Shown piece after piece: positions 45,379 to 64,000 of a DNA stretch of 64,000 bases; position 1 is the first letter of the stretch; every line of letters starts with the position of its first letter. Under the pieces are notes generated by a model that was given only the letters and a program-made list of their open reading frames with translations, had not been told where the DNA came from and ran no database searches. This stretch comes from Perca fluviatilis (taxonomy: Eukaryota > Chordata > Actinopteri > Perciformes > Percidae). The stretch is from NCBI RefSeq assembly GCF_010015445.1, contig NC_053119.1:3004288-3068287 (forward strand). Direction: 5' to 3'. A program made the translations under genes and the position numbers.

Positions 45379-46834
45379 TGTGAGGGCGACAACAATGCTG
45401 CGTTCGTCCGGTCCTCGTCAACGTGTACAGTCACACAAACATCAGCATACCAGTTCTGCACCTGAGTGGTTTAACGGCAGAACGTGGAGCTTAGTACTGG
45501 TTTTACAGAGAAAAGGCTGCGATTTTATCAATTACTGGGGTCTAACGTGTAACTTCCTGGTGCTGAAATCAGAAATATCAGACCTTATGAGTTGATGAGG
45601 ATCACCTGAATGCATCATGAGCCACTCAGGGACCCTGATGCCCCAATCAGCCAATCAGCCAATCAGCCGCGCCCCTGAACATTTGAACATGTTCCAGTTA
45701 ATCAAAAAGGTTGATTTGCAGGTTTGCAGTTTAGCGGTCGTTACAGTTAAATTTGACGGTCATTTCAGCAGCCGTTGCAGTTGAGTTTAGCCGACAAAAG
45801 GTTACTGTCCTGCTGTGACGACAGTTAAGTTTAGATATCAAAACTACTGGTTAAGATTAGAAAAAAAGATTGTGTTTCGAGGTTAAAACACCGGCCCCCT
45901 AAAGTAGTACTCCCGGGACACGGACACCTGTTTCCAGCCAAACCTTTTTTTTAAAGTTAAGTTTGCACCTCCAGCTTAGCACCATGTAACTAAGAAGAGT
46001 ACAGGTGTCTTGTACGGCCTCTAAAGAGACCGCGGATACAAATGAGCATAAAGATCACTGGTGCTTTTATTTTATTCTAATAAATGAATGCGCAACATGG
46101 CATCATGACTTTGCGTAAACATACACAACACTTTCCTAAAGCCAAGTGGCGTGTTATCTGGATGCATTTTGAGCTTTTCACGTGTATTTCTACGCTGTAT
46201 ACAGCAGATGTAAACATACACACCACGTGGTGTTGCCACGTAGCGTCTTATCGAGAGAACAACGTCACACGCGTGTAAAAAAAAAATAAAATAAAAAAGG
46301 TTGGGTTTAGGAAAAGAACATTGGGAAAGGCTTTAGTAACACAAAAAAACAACAAAAAAACGACAAAAACACGACGGTGACCAACGTCACACGCTAACGG
46401 TTGGGTTTAGGAAAGAAACATTTGGGAAGGCTTAAAAAAAGAATAATAAAAAAAAAAAACAGCAAAGATGGGACGCAATCCCAGCTCTCCTGGGCGAAAG
46501 TCCTGTGTTTTACCCATCCACCCCCTAACCAACCTCCTTCTGCAGACTTACATCCTTTCATACACGTAATGTAGGTCAATGGCGGCCGAACGGCATTGAT
46601 AAACACGCTAAAAAGCGATTGTGCGTCTTGATAACACGCAAACACGGCATACGAATTGGCGTGTCGTACATACGCCACTTTATGAGATCAGTCTGGAATG
46701 GGAGTTTACTCAAAATGTCTGCTCTCATGCAGTTAAAAACTGTGCACAAGTAACTTTGTTTTGGGTTTTTTCAACCTGGACCCTATTTTCCCAAGTGACT
46801 GATGGGAACAACAATTTGTGAAACTGATCCAGTG
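45379..46834. other. itga11 3'UTR / intergenic
   Basis: Begins just after the stop codon. Holds a three-fold AGCCAATC repeat at 45645-45670, a dispersed GTTAAGTTTAGATATC repeat, the poly(A) candidate at 46079 and a minus-oriented fragment of the CACCCAGGAG repeat at 46471-46545. No coding feature. Confidence 0.5.
46079..46084 (+). terminator. Candidate itga11 poly(A) signal (proximal)
   Basis: AATAAA about 700 bases after the itga11 stop. This is the first canonical hexamer I noticed downstream on the plus strand. It would give a 3'UTR of ordinary length; no transcript evidence is available here. Confidence 0.35.
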
Positions 46835-47335
46835 TTAACCCTCGTGTTGTCTTCCCGTCGACCACACAGCTTTTTCTCATTCTGGGTCGAAATGAAAACC
46901 TTTTTTTTTCACTTTTGTGGCTTTTTTGTCACTTTTTCCGATTTTTTTTTTGGTTACGTTTTTTATTTATTTTTTTAATCAAGTTTTTGGAGCTTTTTCG
47001 CTTGTTTGTCACTTTTTTCCAAGTTTGTCACTTTTTCTGATGTCTCTGTCGATTTAAAAAAAGTTTTTCTTGTTTTTTTCCCTGCGATTTTGAAGCTTTT
47101 TTGTCACTTTTTTCAACCTTCTATTCAATTTATTTTTAAAATGCTATAAAATCTAATAAAATACCAAAATTAATTGAAAGTATCGGACTGATCATTTATT
47201 TTACAATAAAGAACGTTGTAGGGAACCATCCACGTTATTGTTTTTGGACAATTTGTTGAAAGAAACCCACATTTTTGATATACAGACTTTTTGAAAACGG
47301 GTCAAATTTTACCCAAGGACAAACAGGAGGGTTAA
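46835..47335 (+). mobile_element. TTAA-flanked MITE family, copy 5
   Basis: TTAACCCTCGTGTTGTCTTC to the end GGACAAACAGGAGGGTTAA, 501 bp, with T-rich middle. Confidence 0.8.
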
Positions 47336-47647
47336 GCAAGAATAAAGCTGCAATGTAACGTTAATGTAACGCTGTTTATGCCGCTGACAGACTCAGATTA
47401 TTATTCTAAATGTCTGACAACATTATGGGATAGATCCCTACAGAGATAGAGCTTTTAGTTAAAGAGTAAGATCCTTTTAGTTTAACATGAAATAGCCCCG
47501 AAATCACCATCACCAAACTCCACCAAAACTCATTCAACCCATAAACAACACAAACACAAAAACACAGCAAGACGACGCACAACGTTTTAAATGTGAACGA
47601 GCCCCTGCTCACAGATTCGCTGGCTTCCACCGACTGCACCCGAACCG

Positions 47648-48025
47648 TTATCCCTCATGATGTCCTCTGGTCAAAATTGACCAATTTTCAAAAAAGTTTC
47701 TATATCACAAATTTGGGTTTCTTTCAAACAAATTGTCCAAAAAAAATAAATAACGTGGATGGTTCCATAAAACCAACGCTCTTCACAAGTAAAACACGTG
47801 ATCAGTTCACTGCTTTCATTGAATTTGGGTGTTTTATTTATTTTTCTAGCATTTGAATTTTGTTTTATAAGAGAACATTTAAAAAAATGCGCAGGAAAAG
47901 TGACAAAAAAATTGAAAAAAGTGACCATAAAAATTTGAAAAAATGACCAAAACATGATATTTTTTCTTTTTGTTGACCTAGAAAAACAACTTGCAAGGTC
48001 GACTTGAAGACAACACAAGAGTTAA
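47648..48025 (-). mobile_element. TTAA-flanked MITE family, copy 6 (reverse)
   Basis: Reverse-oriented copy ending GTCGACTTGAAGACAACACA, AGAGTTAA; left end decayed. Contains the reversed TGATCAGTTCACT block. Confidence 0.75.
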
Positions 48026-48553
48026 ATTAATCCGTAAACGCTGACTTCACTGGCGTCCATAGTTACTTCCGTACAACAGCGCGCTGCGTGTGACGTCTTC
48101 GGTATTGTTCTGAATTTATGCTGAGTGAAGCCGCTCAAATCTCAACGCTGATGCGGAGAAGTTAAATTGAAGAGAGAAGGGATAGAAAACAGGACACAGG
48201 TTGTAAGAATTAAACAAAATGTATTCACAGACTGTGGCTTTTGGGGGTCCAGTCCCGAATCTTTTCTCAAAACCCAAAAATCTTTTAGGGTTTTAAAATA
48301 ACTTTGTGTCATTTTCCCTCAGTCTTTTGACTGGACCGGCAAATCAATGAAACAAAAGGTCTAATACTGGCGAAATATCGCCATTCGTTCGGTGAACTCT
48401 ACTAAAAATAGATTTTGCACGTTTAGTTATGTTGTTGAAGCCAAATTCCTACCCTAACTACATTATGTAACTCAAAAATAGAAACTTTTTATGTGACAGG
48501 AGTGAAAATTCTCCACATTTGTTTGTTTGTATGAAGGCATTTGGAGAACATTT

Positions 48554-49121
48554 AGGGCCCTACCTTGCACCCGGCACAGCGCGGCGCAAAGCCTGATGCA
48601 AGTATCTTTTCTATTTTAAGATGACACGCCGTTTAAATAGCAAATGCACCTGCGCCCATCTGTGCGCCCATGGGCGTGCTGGTCTTACAGGGAGGTGTGT
48701 TCAGGTACATTCTGGGCGTATTGCTATCAGCGGGAAGCGATTGCTCCATTGACCAACAAAAACCTGGTCTAAAGTCAATAACGCAGCATGTCATTGTTAT
48801 TTTAACAGAGCATTAGTAAAATGCTCCTAGGCTCGTGCACACACACACACACACACACACAACACACACAAGGAACCACAGCAGCACACAAACATACAAA
48901 AGATTACATATAAAAATATTACGTCATCATAATAGCAATGCGCCAAAGTACAAATGCGCCTGGCTTTTAAAGGGAATGGGAGATGACAGTGATTAATGAA
49001 GACACTAAGTACAACCCCCTTTTTCCGCTTTCAAACTAGCAATAGTGGATTTGGACACGCCCTAAACGCACCTGCGCCAGGCGCTTCACGCCGAGCTCTT
49101 AGATCATTAAAATAGGGCCCT
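48554..49121. mobile_element. GGGCCC-ended element, copy C (1 internal unit)
   Basis: The most complete ends: AGGGCCCTACCTTGCACCCG and TCATTAAAATAGGGCCCT, inverted over AGGGCCCTA. Carries one 42-bp unit where copies A and B carry three and five. Confidence 0.8.
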
Positions 49122-50052
49122 TAGATCTAAAACAGGATGTCGGCTCTACGGGATGATTCTTTCCCTCGGCAACTATTATGTTTTTCCCAAATGATGGATA
49201 GATTTTCAGGCATTCTTTTATGAAATATCCTGAAAAATAGTGCACATAGCAGCAATTCTGACTTATATTTGGGGGTGTGGATGACAAACAAACAGGACTG
49301 TCACCCAGGAGACCGGGGGTTCATGTCCCGTATGAAAAGAAAAGGAAACAGAGAGCTTTTTTAACTTTACAGAACCAACGGCACTAGGTCAGGTTCTGCG
49401 TCACCATGGTAACCTTCAGGAAGTGAAGTCACGTCTGATTTGAACCCAAACCTCCATCTTTTTATCAACTTAACTCAGTAGTTTTGGTGCCTAAAACTAA
49501 CCAAACTGGGACCGTTTCACAACGCTAACAATGTGTTTAAAACCGCGACCGTTAACCTTCTCTGGTTTAGATATGAGGACAGAAAACGCTCCCATGGGTG
49601 GTATCAGAGGGGGGAACTAACAACAGATTATGATTATGTTTTGGAGGACTTGTTGGGATGTTAACATCTGGCTCCGCCCGCTGCACATAGAAGAATAAAT
49701 ATACCTGGATGGAAAGCATTCAAACCAACAGCAGAACTTAACAAGACAACACAAGACTACCTAAGATGGCTGGTTTTATTCTCCTCTTTTCATACTAATG
49801 GAAACTGTAAATGCATCTTATGAACACATATTGTATATTATGTCCAATTTATACCTGATGCACTTTTGTTGTATAAAGTCAAACTTGAACTTTTTGTGTA
49901 AATATGTATGAATTAATAAAAAAAAAAAGGATTGTGGCATTATTGTTTGATATGAAGCTGTTGTTTCTGGAGTAGTTTGTCCTGTTGTGTGACGCCGCTC
50001 CGCCCACACACACACAAACGTTTGGTATGTTCACTGTTTGTGTTGACGTTTG

Positions 50053-50058
50053 AATAAA
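50053..50058 (+). terminator. Candidate plus-strand poly(A) signal (distal)
   Basis: AATAAA followed within 20-40 bases by a GT-rich stretch (TGTAATGTGTGTTACGTTG), a well-formed downstream element. It could end a long itga11 3'UTR that would include three repeat elements, or belong to unannotated sequence. Confidence 0.35.
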
Positions 50059-50244
50059 GCCAAGAAATGTACTGTAATGTGTGTTACGTTGTGCTTTCAT
50101 ATACAGAGCTGCAAGTAACAATTATTTTTTGGATGAATCACAGTGCACCTGGAAGGTTTTTGCTCCAATCAGGCAATAAAGTGAGAACAGCTGCAACAAC
50201 AAAAAAAAGAAGAGAAAAGCACAGCAGATGAATGCAGAAAGGCT

Positions 50245-50250
50245 TTTATT
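50245..50250 (-). terminator. Candidate fem1b poly(A) signal
   Basis: TTTATT on the plus strand, AATAAA on the minus strand. On the minus strand it is followed by a T- and GT-rich stretch. It would give fem1b a 3'UTR of about 4.8 kb; long FEM1B 3'UTRs are known in mammals. Other minus-strand hexamers exist between here and the stop codon. Confidence 0.35.
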
Positions 50251-51594
50251 TTGACAGCGTTGGTTCTGCAGGAAGTAAACAACACAGCTGACGTCTTTTA
50301 TAAAGTCTCATCAACAACGTGGAGAATCTTTGGCTTCGTTTCAGCCACAGAAACAAAAACTAGTGTAAAAATTCATAACTTCTCCAGCTCTGTCGGGACA
50401 CAATCCATCTCCTGCAGCGATAAATTAAAAAAACTCTTGAGTTAAAAAATAAAAGTTAGCATTCTGAATGGCACATTATCATCATTATTATCATCACTTC
50501 AAACCCTAAAAACCTCGAGGCAGAAATCCCCTCTGACATCCTGTAATATGTTTTATATATGTATATTAGTTTCTGTATTTAGTTTAGTTTAATGGTTGAT
50601 TAGTCGACTGGCTGATAAGAAGAGGGCAGCCCTAGAAAAGTCTGACATGCAGGACTTTACTCACATGCTGCTTTATGTTCAGAAAAATCTACAATCACGA
50701 CACCACGGCTCCAGCAAAACCAGCAGCTGAGAAATAATCATTTAAAACCCTCCAGTTCATTTTGCAGACAGCAAACAGCTTAAAATACGTTTAGAAAGAG
50801 TTCCGCCGTCATGCTTAACAACAGCTTAAAGGGTCCCTGGACCCTATGTTCCTATGTGTTTGTGTCTAAGTGACTGATGGGACCAACAATCTTTGACATC
50901 TGTCCAGTATTAAGCGAGATCTCTGCAGTCGGCAGCAGAAAAACGAGCTACAATGTAAGTTTAAAAAGGGACAATTGTAATTATGCAGCTTGTATTTACC
51001 TTCACAAAAGTGCTCGTTTTGCCGCTGACAGGCTCAGATTAATATTCTATGTGTCTGACAACATTATGGGAAGGATTTCAAAGGAGGTCGACCTTTTTGT
51101 GAAAGAGCAAGATCCTTTTTTTTAAACATAAAAACATCCGCAAAAATCACGTTCTCTAAACCCACCAGACTCCATGTAAATAAACATTTTATTTTAGCAT
51201 CGTAAAATACACTTCATTCAAAGTGGACAGAAACAAAATAAAACTATGAAAAGCCGTTTTGGGTCGTCTTTCCACTTTTCCAACCATCACTACTCTAGCT
51301 TTGGTTGAAATAAACATAGTTTACAGATTTACATGTGGAAATATGTCGGCTCTATACACGCTAAAAGTATTGTTTTTTTGAATGGAGTCTGGTGGGTTTA
51401 GCGCAGAGCTGTTTCTGGTTGAACAGAAAGGTCTCAAAGAGGTTTTAAAAGGTCTATCTCTGGAGGGATCCTTCAGTCACTTACGCACAAAAACATCGTC
51501 TGCGGCCGAGCGGCTGCAGAGAAAGAAACCTCGGAAACTTACTCAGACGGTTCCCTCTGTGGGGGGGGGCCAACCGCGGGGGGAAGGGGGCAGA

Positions 51595-51728
51595 GCTGAC
51601 CGATACCAGAACAGATACCAGAGCTGACCGATACCAGAACAGATACCAGAGCTGCACAGATACCAGAACAGATACCAGAGCTGCACAGATACCAGAACAG
51701 ATACCAGAACAGATAACAGAGCTGCAAC
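51595..51728. repeat. GATACCAGA minisatellite
   Basis: Short units AGATACCAGAAC and AGAGCTGCAC in a nested arrangement, six or more copies. Confidence 0.85.
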
Positions 51729-51729
51729 C

Positions 51730-54080
51730 ATTAAGACTAGTCCAGCGATGGTTATAAAAACATATGTTTTTTTAAGCAAAAATGGCAGAGAATGCTGTTT
51801 TCAGCCTCTCAAATGTGGACATTTCCTGCTCTTTTCTGTTTTATGTCATATTAAACTTGATATCCTTGGGTTTTGGACATGTGTGTGTGTACTGTTTTCT
51901 ATCATATTAAACTGGGTATCTTTGGGTTTGGGACAAAACATCGGGAAAACAACCGTTTTCTGACATTTTATAGAGCAAAAGATAAATCGACAGGGTTCAA
52001 CGCTAAGGGTTTTTTAAATTCAAAAATTCTACTTGCCCAAAGTCAATTTTAACTTTTGCCTCTGTACAATACAAAATCTCTGCAACAAAAACCAAACTTG
52101 GGTTGTTGTATAGTCTGGCCTGGCGTTACTTCAGCACCCTGAACTGTACGATGAACTACTTGGAAGTTAAAATCTGTTCTGCAGAAAACAGAATCCCCCC
52201 CCCCATAAAGAAGCACTTTTCCACACACACACACACACACACACACAAAGATTAAGCAAACAGCTTAGTTTTTTCCGCTCCGACTGCGGTGGGTTTTAAG
52301 TGCGATCGGCCGGTTTTTAAAGATGAACGAGCCCCTCTGAGGAGCTTCTAATCCTTCAAACTTGGCGAGCTGCTTTACCAAAGAACACCTCACGTTCTGC
52401 CTCTACAATCACTCAGCATGCAAACTGTCAATGGAATAATCCCCAAAAAGGTCTGGCGGGTTTTACATTTTGTTGTTGTGGAAGTAAGTAAGCTTTTGGC
52501 ACTGATAGCTGCCATGGTGGCCTAAACTTTCCAAACAGAATACAACAGAATATCCAAACGTGTACACGTGTTCAGATCTTTCGGTGCTTCTCGTGTGTAA
52601 CCGTTACTTAACACCCACGAAGCTTTGGGCCTTTGGTTTTGAAAAAGAAACACCAGCCATGTGTCTAACGCTTCCTGCTGTGGGGAGACTCTTCTAACCA
52701 ATCAGGATCAAGAAGTCAAAGGATTCTACGCTGCAACATTTAAAAAAAAAAAAAAGATCCTCAACACACGTCTTTTTTTCCACCGTTTGTATCTGGATTT
52801 CCAGTCCGTTCAGCCAGAAACATTGTCAGACCTTATCGCTTGTTTTGGGAAAATATAACCGAACAAATGCTTGCTTTACTTTTAGTTTCACATCGTACAA
52901 ACTGGGCAAACGTATCTTGTAAGGCTTCACTGCCTTGGATCAGAGCACGTGGGCTAGAAACCTTTTTTTGTGTGCGCGCTGGATTAAAACACTTCTACTA
53001 AATCTTTTCTGGGTTTTCATAAAGATAAAGATCTCTAAGTTTGCATTTTTGGAGAATCAGATGGTCGGCTCTGGAGACACGTGAGGCACAAAGAGCAAAG
53101 ATGGAAATAAAACAACAATCATAAACCCGACAGAGTAAAGACACTTGGCGGCGGCAGCACGATGTGCCGACAAATAAATAAATAATCCGTGTGAAGTCAT
53201 AGAAACTGATTCCTAATGGCCTTTATGCTCCAAAAAGACTAATGCACAGAAATAATGGAAAGTCCTACATGTCGCCGACAAATCACCAAAACATGATCAG
53301 AGCTGATAAACTTTTATTTTTACCTTTTGGCTCTCAACATATTAAGGTGTTTTTCTCCCCCTCAGACATTAACAACCAAAAGCTAAAGCTGCGGCAGCAA
53401 AAACCAAGCGTCATCGCCCCCAACTTAACGCTGGTCAGAGCTCCTCCGGAACAAGAGCTAACGTTAGCTAACGTAGCTACCGCTAGGCTATATGTGCAAA
53501 AACAACGGCGGAGAGAAACAGACTTACTTAACTGTAGACACACGGTAAACGGTAGGAGCCAGGGGCTTTACGCGGTTAAGCCGCCGTGCACGAAAAAAGG
53601 AGCAGCTGAGTAAATGAATATGCTGTGCACAGCTCTACGACGACATGAGGGTTTACCCATTTCAAATATTAATAAAATAGAAAATCCATTTGGGGCGGTC
53701 AACGCTGATGTCGTGGGCGGGCCGCCACAGATAAACCAAAGTACGGGGGAACATTGCAGTGGCGATGATACCCGGTCCTGCAAATAATGACTGGCAGTAA
53801 AGCGTTTATTAAAAACGTACGACGAACTAAAAGCCTGATAGTTTGGGAGAACTTCCGCACCGCAGTCGCATCACGTCTCCTTAGTCGGACTCGCTTTTCT
53901 CGCCAGCGAGTTGTTGTTGTCGCCGTAAAAATTTAAGCCAGAGAAAATTATTTTTCGCTCATTCATTCTGTCCGTTTATCTCTCCGTCACGCTCGCTCAC
54001 ACACATGGAGATAAGGCAAACCAACTCTCTCTCGCGCTCGCTCTCTGAGCACAAAGCTCGCCGCGGCCCCAAGAGACACA
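51730..54080. other. Intergenic or fem1b 3'UTR, nothing coding recognised
   Basis: No gene signature on either strand. If fem1b uses a distal poly(A) site this is its 3'UTR. Confidence 0.35.
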
Positions 54081-54086
54081 CGCACG

Positions 54087-54625
54087 TAGAGTTGTTTCGA
54101 TACCGATAACTATCTCGGAAATGCCTCCCATGCTGCCTAAAAAGCCGGCATGGACGAGTCTGTGCACCGATCCGATTGCACGTAATTTAGCCCCGAAAAG
54201 ACATTAACTTCAAAAGTAGCGTTACCGGGACAAAAACATCCCTCCCGCCTAGCCGTGCCGCAAGCAGACCAAACCAGAAATCAGTTCTTCTGAGCTGCCA
54301 CAACTGTCCAAAACCATTAGGTGATTGAAATGGACGACTACTTTGATAAATGATTAATTGTTAAAGCGACTTTTCACGCTGCGCTTTCTTTAATTTCATA
54401 ACAAACTGAATATCTGAGTTAGGGACTGGGAAAAATAAACAAGACATTTTAAAGACACATTAAAAGACCTCATTGGTTGCAGACATAGAATAAATGGATT
54501 TCTGGTTTTGGTCCGCTAGCGAAGAGTTTACCCAAAGACGGTTTATAAAAAATATATAGATCGGCCAATACGAAAGGTATCAGGTATCGGAATCGGGAAG
54601 GAAAACGGGTATCGAAACATCTCTA
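54087..54625. mobile_element. hAT-like element with TAGAG ends
   Basis: TAGAGTTGTTTCGATACCGA and GGGTATCGAAACATCTCTA are inverted ends. I could not find a convincing flanking duplication. Confidence 0.7.
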
Positions 54626-54839
54626 GTACTTAGCAGTTAATACTTAAAAAAAAAAAAAAAAAAAAAAAGAAATCAGGGTTTAAAATTACCTTTTTTATCC
54701 AGCAGCCACATGACCAGAGCATGTTCCAATGTTACCAGCCACTCAATAGATCACCAGGGGTGCTTTCTGGGCTGGTGAGTGAAGCAAATGTGCATTTGGC
54801 TGCTAAATGGTGCTAATTTTGAACCCTGCTTAAGTAAGT

Positions 54840-54869
54840 GTGTGTGTGTGTGTGTGTGTGCGTGTGTGT
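54840..54869. repeat. (GT)n microsatellite
   Basis: GT repeat with one CG, about 180 bases downstream of the fem1b stop codon. Confidence 0.9.
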
Positions 54870-55050
54870 AAAAAAAGTCAACCCACTTCTTTATAAAAAC
54901 GCTCAAAAACTGTTTTTTTTTTTTTAGTACTGAACCATCATCTTCAGCACCGTTTGAATTTGTTAGAAAATTATAAGAAAGTTTTTTAAAAAAAGAACAA
55001 AAAGGAGTCTCTCTTTGTTTTTTTTTTGTCCTTCGGCCCGTTTTTCCCTC

Positions 55051-64000
<8,950 letters not shown>

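Overview
This 64 kb window is vertebrate nuclear DNA, almost certainly from a teleost fish and probably a percomorph. The evidence is intron-split genes with GT/AG junctions, abundant CA/GT microsatellites, and dense fish-type interspersed repeats (tRNA-derived SINEs, hAT and TTAA-flanked MITE-like elements, LINE tails). It holds two recognisable protein-coding genes. Almost everything else is intron, intergenic DNA and repeats. I see no microbial-type system, CRISPR array or viral locus.

Gene 1 (plus strand, 8211-45378) is integrin alpha-11, itga11. I located 28 coding exons with consistent splice phases, from the first beta-propeller blade through the collagen-binding I domain, the calcium-binding propeller blades, thigh/calf domains and transmembrane helix to a GFFNR-type cytoplasmic tail. 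The human gene has 30 coding exons, so exons 1-2 (signal peptide and start of the propeller) appear to lie upstream of the window; I did not find them in 1-8210. Two exons (24838-25040 and 32432-32541) are each one base short at a G run, which breaks the reading frame.

Gene 2 (minus strand, 55051-63308) is fem1b, the ankyrin-repeat substrate receptor of a CUL2 ubiquitin ligase. It has three coding exons and also one apparent one-base gap, near 55725-55740. Three one-base losses in two otherwise well-conserved genes point to assembly or consensus indels more than to true pseudogenes. The two genes converge tail to tail, matching my recollection of the human FEM1B-ITGA11 arrangement on chromosome 15q23, which supports both identifications.

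Layout: 1-8210 is repeat-bearing sequence upstream of or within the 5' part of itga11; 8211-45378 is itga11 with introns full of repeats; 45379-55050 is intergenic/3'UTR with facing poly(A)-signal candidates at 50053 (plus) and 50245 (minus); 55051-63308 is fem1b; 63309-64000 is the fem1b 5' region. Transposon insertions with exact 8-bp target duplications, several minisatellites whose repeat units are multiples of three and so give spurious long ORFs, and microsatellites abutting splice sites of itga11 are the main points of interest.
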